DNA from: Rheum nobile
Taxonomy: Eukaryota; Streptophyta; Magnoliopsida; Caryophyllales; Polygonaceae
Direction: 5' to 3'
DNA length: 64,000 bases
Assembly: GCA_027886185.1 (NCBI GenBank)
Contig: WOAB01000098.1
Coordinates: 992,001 to 1,056,000, forward strand
The translations under genes and the position numbers were made by a program. The notes under the pieces are model-generated. The model was not told the DNA's origin and searched no databases. It was given only the letters and a program-made list of their open reading frames with translations. Positions 1 through 11,737 of this stretch are shown here, in pieces (position 1 is the first letter of the stretch; each line of letters opens with the position of its first letter).

Positions 1-2218
1 GGAGCCTGGATGTACAGAATAAGCTAACGAATGAGCCTCCATCATCACCAACTGGCGAAGGCCATCCACGTCAGGCACACAAATCCGGTCCTGAAACCAG
101 AGTGATCCATCCTCCTGAACCACGAATCCGGGAGCTTTTCTGTCCATCACTTCACTGCTTAACTTCACCAAGACCACATCATCAACCTGCCTTTCCTTGA
201 TCTGGTCTAGTAGCGTAGCCTGAATCTCCAACATACTCAGGCATCCTCGACGTTGATCGTACAAGACGTCAATCTCGCACAATCCTTGGCTTAGCTTGGT
301 CTGAGCAGTGAGTAGAGCTACTACGGTCTCGTGCGGCATCTTCCGGCTCAATGCATCGGCCACCACGTTAGCCTTGCCCGAATGATATAGCAACTCGATG
401 TCGTAGTCTTTGAGTAGCTCTAACCAGCGACGTTGTCTCATATTCAACTCCTTCTGAGTGAACACATACTTGAGACTCTTATGATCGGTGAAGACTTGCC
501 ACCTAACACCATAAAGATAGTGCCTTCAAATCTTCAACACGAAAACCACAGCCGCTAACTCTAGATCATGCGTCGGATAGTTTGCCTCATAGGTTTTCAA
601 TTGACGAGATGCGTACGCAATAACCTTCCCTTTTTTCATCAGTACACATCCTAACCCATGCTTTGAAGCGTCACTATAGACCACATAACCATCGGTTCCT
701 TCCGGTAGCGTCAAAACTGGTGCGGAGGTCAGGTACCTCTTCAACTTCTGAAAACTTACCTCGCACTTGTCGTCCCAGACAAACTTCTTGTGGACCTTGC
801 GGAGCAAGCCGGTCATGGGTAGAGCGATCTTAGAAAATCCCTCCATGAACCATCTGTAGTATCCTACAAATCCCAAGAAAATGCGCACCTCCTTCACATT
901 CTGAGGCCGCCTCCAGTTGGCTACCGCTTCAATCTTCTGGGGATCGACCATAACCCCATCCTCATTGATCACATGGCCTAAGAAAGCCACTTCCTTGATC
1001 CAGAAGTCACACTTAGACAACTTCGCATACAGCTGATTCTGTCTAAGGACTGACAAGGTGATCCGAAGATGTTCCTCGTGAGCTTTCTCACTCGGGGAAT
1101 AGATCAGAATATCGTCGATGAAGACCGGCCACCACGAATTTATCAAGATATTGGTGGAAACATTGATGCATCAGGTCCATGAAGACTTCCGGGGCATTAG
1201 TAAGCCCAAATGGCATGACTACAAACTCGCAGTGCCTATACCTCGTCCAAAAAGCAGTCCTCGGAATATCTTCCTCACGAATCCTGAGCTGATGGTAACC
1301 AGATCTCAGGTTGATCTTGGAAAAGACTTTTGCTCCCTGTAGTTGATCCAACAGATCATCAATCCTAGGCAACAGATACTTATTCTTGATCGTGACCTTG
1401 TTCAACTCACGATAGTCGATACAAAGTCGAAACGAACCATCCTACTTCTTGACAAACAAGACCGGAGCGCCCCAAGGTGATGCACTCGGCCTTATGTATC
1501 CTTTCTCAAGAAGGTCCTCGAGTTGCTTCTTCAACTCTTGCATCTCAGGTGGATCCATCCGATAGAGTGCCTTAGAAATCGGCGCGGTACCCGGCTCGAG
1601 ATCAATGGTGAACTCCACGTCACGATTCGGGGGTAACCAGGGAATCTCCTCCGAAAAGACATCCGGAAACTCGCAGATGACTGGAACATCAAGAACTGAA
1701 GTCTCATCTCTCTTGGGCTTATCCAGATAGCACATGTACCCGACACAACATTGTCGAAGTAGCTTACACGCAACCATCGCATTGATGAGCTTGCTGTTAT
1801 CAGCGTCATTACGACCCTTAAACTTGCATACAAACTGGCCCCCAGATGAAACTATCACAGTCCTTAAGCTAAAATCGATTACCGCCTCATGACGCGTCAA
1901 CCAATCCATCCCGAGAATAATGTCGTATGGAGCCATGGCTATACAGATCAAATCTGCTTTGAACTTCCTACCCTGAATGGTAATTGGAAATTCTGACAGA
2001 CGCTTGGTTCCCACCAACTGCTCACCATTGGGAAGATTTACTACGAAAGGCTCACAAGCCTCATTGCACACTAAGCCTAGCTTACTCACACAGTCCTCCG
2101 AAATGAAAGAATGTGTAGCACCTGAATCAAACAATATACACACAGAAGTAGAATGAAGGTATAAAGTACCTTGAGCAATCAGAGCATTAGGTCCGTCAGC
2201 CTCATGCATCTCGTAGAG
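1..2218 (-). pseudogene. gypsy pol (PR-RT-RNaseH-IN start), decayed
   Basis: From high to low coordinate: an aspartic protease with FDSGATHSFIS near 2100 and ILGMDW near 1915, then RT with YRMDPPEM, MPFGLTNAP and the catalytic FIDDILIYS near 1100, then RNase H starting at YSDASKHG near 680. The readable frame reaches an integrase zinc-finger start (MEAHS...HPG) at position 1. Breaks that I can see: a TAG at 1442-1444 where FVKKKDGS is expected, about one extra base near 1120-1130 just before the FIDD motif, and a TGA at 526-528 where a Trp is expected. The remaining frame is continuous across these stops. Integrase core and chromodomain, if present, lie left of the window. Confidence 0.9.
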
Positions 2219-3443
2219 TCACTGACCTTGACCTCCTGAAGCAGTTGGGGCTTTTCCCTTGTTCTGAGCCGTTGTCTGCGTCGAAGGACTAAGAGCCTCC
2301 ACTGGTTTGAATCGGGGTCGGTTGTTATGACTAACAGACCCTTGATGTGACTCAGCTCCTTTCTGTCTCCTTTGCGGACAAAACGTCTGCAAGTGCCCCT
2401 CCTTTCCGCAGGCAAAACACGTCCTCTTATCCTTCGGACACTCATTGCTCTTGTGCCCCGGCGTGCCACAGTTGTAACACTGGATCGGATTCTTGCTCTG
2501 ACCAGAGTGCTGAGCGAACCCTGCCTGAGTCACCTCTGTTCACCTCGTACTGAGGGTTGAGTAGCAACTTCGCATGTCGGATGTACTCCTGGAGCTCGTG
2601 AACGTCCCCAAGCATTCGGGAGAGACCGAGTTCCGCCTCGTATGTCATCTCCTCCATGTCATACAAGGCATTCGTCCACTCCTTCATGCTCTCAACGAGC
2701 ACTCGGGGCCTAGGCCTGGCCTGTTGGGTCGGGACCACCCTCGGTGTACCCATCGCCTCCCAAGACCTTGCCCTTATTCGAGCATGCTCGACCACCTCAT
2801 CCACCTGGCAACGCACCTCAGAGGAAGCCATCTCACTCTGATGAAGCACATGCCGTGAAGCAGGACTCACCATCGGCCTCCTCGGAGTAGGGATAATCTA
2901 CGGGTCCTCTGGTGCATCCAGCGGCCCACTTCTCCTCCTGACGGTACCCGAAATCCCAAGCGCCTCCCAAGTGGCAGGGGACAACGGCGTATACTCCTCC
3001 TCCGTTGGTAACACTGGACTCGGGAAAATGAACTGCATCCCCGGGTCCTCGCTGTCCTCCAGCAAGTGCTCCAAGTCATAGCCATACTCCTCTAGGTCCT
3101 TCTCAGGGTCCTCCTCCTCCGGATCCTCCTCTTCTGGGTCTTCCTATGGATCCTCTTCTACCTCGAAGTCGTCGTCATAGTACCCTCCAAGGTACTCCGA
3201 CAGCTCCTCCTCTTCTTCGGTGTCCTCCCTCGGGTCTGCTTCAGGCTCCACCCTGGGAACTCTGGCCCCGTCAGACACCAACACTACCGACTCCTCGAGC
3301 ACGGTCTTCACCTCCTCGGGTGGGCAACTTGGCTCCCCTACCTCAAAGCACTGAGGGGGAACCGGGAACTCAAGCCTAACTGGAGATGGTGGAACCACCT
3401 CGGCTTCCTTCTTGTTCCAAAGTTGAGAAACGATTGCGCCCAT
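2219..3443 (-). pseudogene. gypsy gag, decayed
   Basis: The likely gag start is the minus-strand ATG at 3443-3441 (MGAIVSQLW). The first about 180 residues are very acidic and proline-rich, with many EEDPEEE-like units. The capsid part ends near 2540, and two CCHC zinc knuckles (CYNCGTPGHKSNEC and CFACGKEGHLQTFC) follow at about 2480-2390, as expected for retrotransposon nucleocapsid. Stops in frame at 3144 and near 2897, a frame change around 2535 and a TGA at 2219-2221 break the reading frame. The zinc knuckles are in the same frame as the protease that follows. The long acidic N-terminus is unusual for a gypsy gag, and I do not know its role. Confidence 0.8.
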
Positions 3444-3698
3444 GACCTGAAAAAGGCGACGAGAAAGGATTAGTCTTTCTAAATATAGAAGCGAACTTAC
3501 TATATCAGACTGGAAAGAAGGCACGACTTGAATGACAGAGATTTGAAAATGCACCTCTTACTCTAGTGCGATTTTATTCAAAATTTTCAACTTTCGGATT
3601 TAACCAACAACTTTTCACAATACGAGCGGGTAAACGATTTATAAAATTTTTGTTTTAGGTAAAACGATTTGAAACCTAACCCGTTTTAAAAACTTTTG

Positions 3699-3710
3699 GC
3701 TTTGATACCA
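3699..3710 (-). other. primer binding site, tRNA-Met type
   Basis: On the minus strand the bases TGGTATCAAAGC lie four bases inside the LTR end. They differ by one base from the usual plant initiator tRNA-Met primer site TGGTATCAGAGC. Confidence 0.85.
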
Positions 3711-3714
3711 AATC

Positions 3715-5941
3715 TGTAACACCCCCAAATATAACCTTGAAAGTATTACCGCCAGTGACCTCAGATTACCCATCTGAAGTCACCCAAGGCTTAATCATTT
3801 TTATAATAACCATAAAATAACACAAATCATATCAAATATCATAAAGTTTATTCAAACCAAAGTCACGGATTACATCTGTAAATCCCAAATACATCCAAAA
3901 TACAGAATTGTTTCAATACAGCGGAAGTCTTTTAATAAATTTCATAATGGTCTTGATCAGTGCGATCACACACCTAGGATCTTCAACCTTGAGAAAACTC
4001 TTAAAAACACCATCTGCCTTCATCGTCGCGTACTAGCCTTCACGGAAGGGAAGTTTTCCTGATGTGCCGTATGAGACGGATGACACCAGCCAACCATGCA
4101 AGGGAAATAAACCGGTTGGTTAGTCTAATGAAAGACTATGCAAGCGTAAAACAGAAAGGTTCTAAGTAGTCGTATTAGGTTACACCTGTCGTTTCTCGAA
4201 TAATAACCGATGACGACAGTGAACCTCAACACTCCTACGGAAATATACGAAACAATATGAACAAGAGAAGACTCCAAAAGATCGAGTCTTACGGGAACGT
4301 ATGAAGAGAAGACTCCAAAAGATCGAGTCTTATCGGAAAGTATGACAAGTGTTTGGGAACGTTATAATTTCACACAAGCGTTTAAAATGACTTGACCATT
4401 TGGGTCCACGACCAACCTCACCGCGCAATGCGAATTCAGATTTGGAAGGAGGACTTACTTTAATCGAAGTCCGAGCGGTTTCCACGTTGTACTCCTCGCC
4501 CGAGGGTATATTAATTATGTGTATAATCGCACTTATCTTATTTAATTCCAAAACGTATATTCACGTTACAGCTTTTATCATATAAATATATCATCTCGAT
4601 ACGAGAGATATCTTGGGAGCATTTCCCGAATGTTTGGCACCAACTGTGTGCACCACCCCTATACTCGGATAGGGGTAGGTCATGACCAGGAAAGGGTGTT
4701 AGGGCTTGGATATCCTACGCACCATGGTTATAAAGAAACAGTCAGTACTCGCAATGAGGTACATAGCGTTCCTACGAATACTCGTTCTAACTATATATAA
4801 AGTTCGCACATAAAGTCCACACCAATACCATCACGGTAATAAGAGATATAACAGCGTTGTTTCTAGCAGTATATACAACCTATAATAATATCGCATTTTA
4901 AATCACACATTTATAAAATCTGTTCCCCAAATGAAAACAACACTTCATCCCAATTTAATTAACAATTAAAACAATTGATAATTAACGAAAACATGGAATG
5001 ATAAGCAAGAGCGAACCGCCACTTGCCTTAATCGAGACGAACGTAGATTGTCGGGTTCCGGGTATCTGGGAACTGGAAACGGAATCTGATTACGGATTCC
5101 TACGATGACAATAAACCCACGACGAAACCCTAGGTTAGATTCGATACGAATAATAATACGAATCTAAAGAAACGAAAGGAACGAGGGTCCCATTCGTGAC
5201 CGGCTCGTCCAAAGCCACGATCGCGCTTGCTAAGGCAAGCCGCGGTCACGGTTTTGGATTCCGCGGTCGCGAAATTCTACGCACCATCCGCGGTCGCGGT
5301 GTTCATATCCGCGATCGTGGATCCCTCCCTGACGCGGCCCTAAATCGGCACAAGGCTTACCGAAAGACTACGACGACGATGCTCCTCGGCTTTGAACAAT
5401 GATGCTACAACTCCAGGCTTCCAAGGCACTAGGGGAACACCACCAATTCCGGCGAGAACTCCGGCGACAAGGAAACGAGAGAAGGAAAGAGAGATCGATA
5501 GCACTATGGATGGAGAATTCGAGGGTTAAAGGCCCTATTTATAGGGTGAGAAGGGGAGTAACGTCAGCCAGACGAATCGATCGGCCTCCCCCCGGCGTAA
5601 TGGCGGCCTCCGAACCGGCGAAACGCCGAGCTTCTGGAAGAAGACGATGAACAGGTTTCCGCGATCGCGGAAATTCTTCCGCGGTCGCGGAAATGCCACT
5701 CGCGCATCCGGGACCTCTGGGAAAGGTTTTACACGTGGATTCATCTCCAACATTGAATACTCGTATCCATAAAAATATTCTCAGCCTCAATAATACATCG
5801 AATGTATATTATAACGCTCAAAGAATTATTACAGAGATTATACGAGTTACAAAAATTCCAAATTTCGCCAAACGCGTCACAATTACAGAACGAGGGTTGG
5901 GAAATTACCCAAATACCCTTACTAAAATGAGGGGTATTACA
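3715..5941 (-). repeat. 5' LTR of the left gypsy element (2227 bp)
   Basis: In plus-strand terms it begins TGTAACACCCCC and ends GGGGTATTACA, so on its own strand it starts TGTAATACCCC and ends GTGTTACA. The primer site follows directly. The same LTR family, diverged, occurs at 61233-63740. Shared blocks include the text around 4060-4150, the AACCTCACCGCG box near 4415 and the CGTTCCTACGAATACTCGTTCTAA-like box near 4765. It carries CpG-dense palindromic motifs (separate entry). No host gene is seen in it; the short ORFs inside are not convincing. Confidence 0.88.
5215..5700. repeat. CpG-rich CCGCGRTCGCGG motif cluster in the LTR
   Basis: Copies of the 12-base motif CCGCGGTCGCGG or CCGCGATCGCGG and near variants occur at about 5240-5325 (several) and 5657-5697 (two, each flanked by TT and AA to give near-palindromes). 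They stand out in a strongly AT-rich LTR. In element orientation they lie about 245-290 and 610-730 bases from the LTR start, which is upstream promoter (U3) territory. A regulatory role is inference. Confidence 0.6.
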
Positions 5942-7093
5942 CACTCAATGATGTTGACTGGATAAAAGCAACGCAAGAGGAACTACATTAGTTTGAAAGG
6001 AACCAAGTTTGGAGACTTGTTCCTTGTCCCAAAAAATGAACTATCATAGGAACCTAGTGGGTGTATCGAAATAAATTGGATGATACTTGAGTTGTCACAA
6101 AAAATAAAGCAAGATTGGTTGCAAAAGGTTACCACCAAAAAGAAAGAATTGATTATGATGAAACATATGCTCCAATGGCCAGATTAGAAGCTATACGATT
6201 GTTAAATGCTTATGCTTCTCACAAGGAATTTGAGTTGTTTCAGATAGATGTCCAAACTTCCATTCTCAATGGCATTCTTCAAGATGAAGTCTATGTTCAA
6301 CAACTTCATAGTTTTGAAGATATAGATCACCCTGACCACGTGTTCATCTTTGAGAAGGCTTAATACGGGTTCAAACAGTCCCATCGTGCTTGGTATGATC
6401 GTTTTGCCAAGTTCCTATCATCCCATGGATATCGACGTGGTGTGATAGACAAAACTCTCTTCTTTCTTGAAGACAAAGGTGAGATTCTAGTGGTTAAATT
6501 TACGTTGATGATAATATTTTTGGATCCACTGATCTTTCTATTGTAGAAAAATTCAAAAATCTGATGTGTAGTGAGTTCGAAATGAGTATGATGGGAGAAC
6601 TCTCGTTCTTCTTGGAGCTTCAAGTGACTCAAAAAGGTGAAGGAACTCATATTCATCAACAAAAGTATCTAAAAAAATTGTTGAAAAAGTTCAACATGGA
6701 CTCCACTAATCCCATTTCTACTATGATTTCTCATGCCACTCATTTAATTACTGATCTTGATAGGAAACGTGTAGAAGAAAGAGTTTATCGAGGAATTCTT
6801 GGTTCTTTATTATACTTAACTTCTAGTAAGCCAGATATTGTCTATTTTGTTTGTCTATGTGCTAGGTTTCAAGTTGATGCAAGGGAATCTCACTTAGCTG
6901 AAGTGAAGCGAATTCTTCGTTATCTCAAGGAAACTAAAGACTTGTATAATTGGTTCCCCAAGAATTGTTCCTTCAACCTCCTTGGATACATAGATGTAGA
7001 CTACGATGGGTACCTTGTGGACAGAAAGAGTACCTCTGGCATGGCCTAGTTCCTTGGACCTTGCTTAGTTTCATGGGGATCTAAAAAGCAAAA
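5942..7093 (+). pseudogene. old SIRE-like copia pol: reverse transcriptase and start of RNase H
   Basis: The plus-strand text can be followed as WIKATQEELH, FERNQVWRLVP, then residues 6115-6363 (VAKGYHQKERIDYDETYAPMARLEAI). A stop at 6361-6363 stands where LYGLKQ is expected, a frameshift near 6495 precedes VDDNIFGS (altered YVDD box), and 6564-7049 runs from FEMSMMGELSF to VDRKSTSGMA, followed by a TAG and FLGPCLVSWGSKKQN. At 7093 the frame is cut by the young copia insertion and resumes at 13925. Many stops mark it as the oldest layer here. Its 5' half (gag, protease, integrase) is not in the window because the left gypsy element is inserted upstream of RT. Confidence 0.9.
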
Positions 7094-8011
7094 TGTTGAA
7101 TTCCTTAGGTTTTGATAGTGACAAACATTCAACTAATCTGGGTACTAAGTGTTTCAGGAACAAAGACAGTTGTCTCAGGGAACCATTGCAGCGAAGGATC
7201 GAAGAGGGAACAAAGCTCTGTTCATGTGCTTTGTTACCTCTGAAGGACCAACAACGTCGAACAAGATCGAAGCTGCGAATGGAAAGAAGAATCCAGCGTG
7301 CCATTTATGGAAACAAATCAAACGCAGAATCATGCACGCGGTCAAGGATGAATGACTTCAGCTCCAAGGATCAAGCCGATTTGAGAAGATATGGAGAGAA
7401 AAGCCCGATTGTGTTATCTTAGGAAAACCTTCCTAAGATAAGATAATTGGAGAGAGAGTACTCTATCTTATCCAAATATATTAATTTACGGAATCCTTCC
7501 TTCAAATTAATATAGACGGCTGGGATATTATTCCCTCTACAAAATCATATCTTCTTGTTGCCTTATTTGGATAAATCTTATCTTGTTACATTTAGGGTTT
7601 GTCGAGTTGTATTTAATAGAGGTGTGGATTCATTTCTATGTAACGACGACGACGGAAAATAGAGAGAACGAAAATAAGAAAGAAAGGAAGTGAGGTGTGT
7701 GTAAGTCTTTGAGGGTTGAGTTTGATTCATCGTTGTAGAAGAGGTTTCGAGTCTAGCTGGTTGTTTAGATGTCGAAGTCCAGGATACAAGTGTAATCAAG
7801 CAAGAAATCAATAAGACAAGTACACGCTTCAAAATCCTCTCAAGCGAAAGTTTGAAGGTAGTGGTTTTTCCTTGAGAAGCTAGTTTTGCTAATCAGGGTT
7901 TTCACTATATATCGTGAGTTCGTTCGTTATCTTTCCTGCTATATTTATCCGCTGCAACTTCTGTGGGAACAAAGACTTTGTTCCCGCAGACGTAACTCTA
8001 ACGATCCAACA
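7094..8011 (+). repeat. 5' LTR of nested copia
   Basis: It begins TGTTGAATTCC and ends ATCCAACA, 918 bp. It contains two strong foldbacks: 12-base arms around a 4-base loop at 7414-7441, and 10-base arms around one base at 7965-7985. The same features occur in the 3' copy. Confidence 0.97.
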
Positions 8012-8013
8012 AT

Positions 8014-8025
8014 TGGTATCAGAGC
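8014..8025 (+). other. primer binding site, tRNA-Met
   Basis: TGGTATCAGAGC lies two bases after the LTR end, an exact match to the usual plant initiator tRNA-Met primer complement. Confidence 0.95.
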
Positions 8026-8071
8026 CTGGTGCTCTAGATTGTTTGTTTTAGTTACAGATTCTGCAGGAAAG

Positions 8072-8338
8072 ATGTCGTCAGGAAATGCCTTGGATAGAGA
8101 CTCTCAAGAAGGTGATGTAGATGTGGCTCTCATCACTCAAGCCATGAAGAAGATATGGTCTCGAAGCAAAGGCACTAAAGGTTCGGTCATGGTTCACAAT
8201 GACATGAAGAAGGTTGTCTGCTCTCACTGCTATGACAACGGACACTTCGCAAAAAGGTGCCTTAACAAAACGGCAGGTTCTTCTCAGGTCTTCAACGAGG
8301 AACAAACGAGGATTGCGAAGTGGGGTGACTGCAGCTGA
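8072..8338 (+). pseudogene. copia gag, strongly shortened
   Basis: The start ATG at 8072 (MSSGNALDRD) opens an 88-residue frame that ends at TGA 8336-8338. It keeps one CCHC zinc knuckle (CSHCYDNGHFAKRC, CX2CX4HX4C) near residue 52, but the capsid domain of about 250 or more residues expected before the knuckle is absent. Only about 50 residues separate the start from the knuckle. The downstream pol frame is in the same phase (8375 minus 8072 is a multiple of three), so gag and pol were probably one polyprotein frame, now cut by this TGA. A particle cannot be expected from this gag, so the copy would depend on another element's capsid. Confidence 0.88.
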
Positions 8339-11300
8339 GATGATGAAGCATCTCCTCTCTCAAAGGATATCTGCTTGATGAGCTCAAAAGGTCACAACGT
8401 ATCAGAAGGTGGTTCTCATAAATCCGAGGAGGAAGCAAGGAAAGGCTCTTGGCACCTTGACAGCGCATGTTCAAGTCACATGACAGGGAACAGTGAATGG
8501 TTCACTTCTCTTCAGCCAGCCTCAGGGGCATCGATAACTTTCGGAAACAAGAGTAAGGGTGAGGTTTATGGTATCGGTATGGTAAGACTCTCTAAACACA
8601 TCACTGTGAATAATGTGAATCTAGTGAATAATCTCAAGTTTGATCTGTTTAGTGTGGCTCAACTATGTCAAAACAGAAAAAATAGGGTAGTCTTTACCAC
8701 TGATGATTGTCATGTTGAGTGTCTAAGTACAGGGAAAATCTTACTCAAAGGGATCTGCGACAACAATGTCTATAAGGTCGACCCTGCTTTCATCCCTAAC
8801 AAGGACCTATGTCTGTCGTCTATTACTGAGACGACAGACTTGTGGCACAAACGCTTTGGACATGCTATCCTTCAACTCCTATCCAAACTTCATAGACAAG
8901 AGTTGGTGAATGGCCTTCCCAAGGTTGAAGCAATGAGAAGTGACGTGTGTGACGCATGCATTAAAGGAAAACAAGTGAGGTCTTCCTTCAAGTCAAAAAG
9001 GGATGTAAGTACAACACGTCCTCTGGAATTAGTCCACATGGATCTTTGTGGGCATATGCGCACGAAGAGCCGTGGGGGAAATGCATATGTCTTTGTTATT
9101 GTTGATGACTATTCCAGGTACACATGGACTCTATTTATCTCCACAAAGGATGAAGTGTTTGCGGAGTTTGAGTCCTGGCTTAAGGCAGCCGAAAGGAGCA
9201 CTGGACATTCCTTGGGGTCTATTCGCACTGATCATGGAACTGAATTCGAGAACTCTCAGTTCCTATCCCTCTGTAGGAACAGAGGTATCAACCACAACTT
9301 CTCTGCTCCCAGGACCCCACAGCAAAACGGTGTTGTTGAAAGAAAGAACAGAACTCTGGAAGACATGAAGCGTACTCTTCTCATCTCAAGTGGTCTTCCA
9401 AGGAGTTTCTGGGCCGAAGCCTTGAATGCTGCGTGCTACGTTCTGAACAGAGAAACCATCCGTCCTCTTCTGAACAAAAATGCCTATGAGCTTCTGAAGG
9501 GAAGGAAACCTAATGTGTCTCATTTGCGCACCTTTGGTTGCAAGTGCTTCGTCCACAACAACGGGAAAGATTCTCTTGGGAAGTTTGATCCCAGAAGTGA
9601 TGAAGGAACTTTTGTAGGATATTCACAGCAAAGCAAGGCCTACAAAGTTTTCAACAAGAGAACCAGAAAGGTAGAGGAAAGCGTTCATGTTGTATTTGAT
9701 GAAACTGTTATGGCTGGTAACAATGTGCAGGAACTATCAGGCAACATCGAGCTTTCCGAAGATGATTTCTTTCAGCTTGTAGATAGCAATGTCAGCGGTG
9801 GGACCTCTGAAGATCAAGAAACTCAAAATGATCCCTCTACACCAAGAACTCCCAATTCCGCCAACTCAGGGGGCAATGAAGAAAATGCTTACCTCCCTGA
9901 TGTATCTCAGGCACCTCAGGGGGAACAAAGCCCAAGTCACGGCACAACGGAGCCCTCTGAGGACTGCCCTTCTGCTGAAGGAACGAGGGATGTCAATCCT
10001 AATGCTAATGGCATAGGAGGAGAAGGCTCAAGTGCTGGGAACGCTGATTCAGAGGAATTCGACATCAACAATCTCCAAGTTCCCAACTACCAGCAAAAGT
10101 GGGTTCATCCAGTCAAGCTAATAGTCACTGACTATAGAAAGGGAGCACCTCAGAGCACTCGTTCCTCCCTACAAAATTTATGTGCTTTCAATGCTTTTCT
10201 CTCTTTGCAAAAACCCAAAACTGTAGGAGAAGCATTGAAGGATCCTGACTAGATAAACGACATGCAAGAGGAACTTCACCAGTTCGAAAGAAACAAGGTT
10301 TGGCGGTTAGTTCCTCGTCCAAGGAACAGAACAGTGATCGGAACCAAGTGGGTGTTCAGAAACAAGTTGGATGATCAAGGTCAGGTCACAAGGAACAAAG
10401 CTAGGCTGGTGGTGAAAGGTTACAACCAGCAGGAAGGCATCGACTATGATGAGACCTTTGCTCTTGTTGCCAGGTTAGAAGCAATAAGACTCCTAATTGC
10501 GTATTCTTCTTTCCATGGGTTCAAGCTGCAACAGATGGATGTCAAGACTGCCTTCTTGAATGGAGTTCTTAAGGAGGAAGTCTACGTGGAGCAAACACCC
10601 GGCTTTGAGGACACCACTCAACCTGACCATGTCTACATTCTAGACAAAGCTCTGTATGGTCTCAAGCAAGCCCCGAGGGCCTGGTATGAAAGGCTCTCAC
10701 AGTTCCTTCTGACACACGGATACGTTCGAGGAAAGGTCGATAAGACTCTGTTCCTTCTGAAGGAAGGGAAGCATATTCTGGTGGTCCAAGTCTATGTGGA
10801 TGATATCATCTTTGGATCCACTGATGATAAACTGGTTCAGAAATTCTCTAAGCTGATGGCCAGTGAATTCGAGATGAGCATGGTTGGAGAACTCAAGTTC
10901 TTCCTAGGTCTGCAAGTCTCTCAGGGAGATGAGGGAACCAAAGTGCACCAACAGAAGTATCTCAGGGAGTGCGTCAAAAAGTTTGGTATGAATGATGCGA
11001 AACCCTTCACCACTCTCATATCTCCAAACAATCCAATGGGAAAAGACGAACATGAGCAAGGAATTGATCCATCTCTCTACCGAGGAATAATAGGTTCGCT
11101 TCTATATCTCACTGCCAGTAGGCCTGATATTATGTATAGTGTATGTCTTTATGCTCGTTTTCAGGCCGATCCCAAAGAGACACATCTCAAAGCAGTGAAG
11201 AGGATCCTGAGATATTTGAAGGGAACAGATAATCTTTGTCTGTGGTATCCAAGGGGAGGAAGCCTTGATCTTGTCGGATACACAGATGCTGACTTCGCAG

Positions 11301-11737
11301 GGAACACAGTGGACAGAAAATCTACCTCTGGAATGGCTCAGTTCCTTGGGCCGTGTCTGGTTTCCTGGGGGTCAAAGAAGCAGAACTCCGTGGCTCTCTC
11401 CACTGTGGAAGCTGAATACATAGCCGTTGCTGCTTGTTGCACTCAACTCCTATGGCTCAAACAACAACTCAGCGACTACGGTATTCTTCTAAACTTCATT
11501 CCCATTCTCTGTGATAATACAAGTGCCATAAATATCTCCAAGAATCTGGTGCAACACTCACGTACCAAGCACATCGAGATAAGACATCACTTCTTACGTG
11601 ACTGTGTGGAGAAAGGGTTGGTGACAATGGACTTCTATGGAACTAAGGATCAAATCGCCGACATCTTCACCAAGGCACTAAACAAGGAACCATTCGAACA
11701 GTTTCGTATGGAACTAGGTATGATCTCTCTAAACTGA
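8339..11737 (+). pseudogene. copia pol (PR-IN-RT-RNaseH), intact except one nonsense codon
   Basis: An open frame runs from the gag stop to 10252, and after a TAG at 10250-10252 it continues in the same phase to TGA at 11735-11737. Counting from 8375, a protease-like LDSACSSHMTG is at residues 29-38. The integrase zinc finger HX4H (HKRFGH) is at 158-163 and CX2C (CDAC) at 192-195. The catalytic D223, D286 and E322 show the exact D-35-E spacing. The TAG replaces an expected Trp in DPDWIN. The second part holds RT with QMDVKTAFLNG, YVDDI at residues 178-182 and RNase H with YTDADFAG and STVEAEYIA, and ends IADIFTKALN...GMISLN. Apart from the TAG the catalytic residues I checked are present. Confidence 0.93.

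Larger units (their letters stand above)
1..5941 (-). mobile_element. Ty3/gypsy LTR retrotransposon, Tekay/chromovirus-like, left end cut by window
   Basis: Reading on the minus strand, this element has a 5' LTR (5941 down to 3715), a tRNA-Met type primer site just inside it, gag from about 3443, and then protease, reverse transcriptase, RNase H and the first residues of integrase, where the window ends. The domain order PR-RT-RH-IN is that of Ty3/gypsy, and motifs such as ILGMDW and YSDASKHGLGCVL resemble the plant Tekay/Del clade. Several stop codons and frameshifts show that it is dead. Its outer end at 5941/5942 abuts copia reverse transcriptase sequence, so it inserted into the older copia element described at 5942-22341. 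The matching target-site duplication lies outside the window. Confidence 0.9.

Noticed and set aside
7149..7422. ORFs repeated at 7093-7422 and 12902-13330
   Set aside because: They lie in the two LTRs of the same copia element and are duplicated for that reason; they are not genes.
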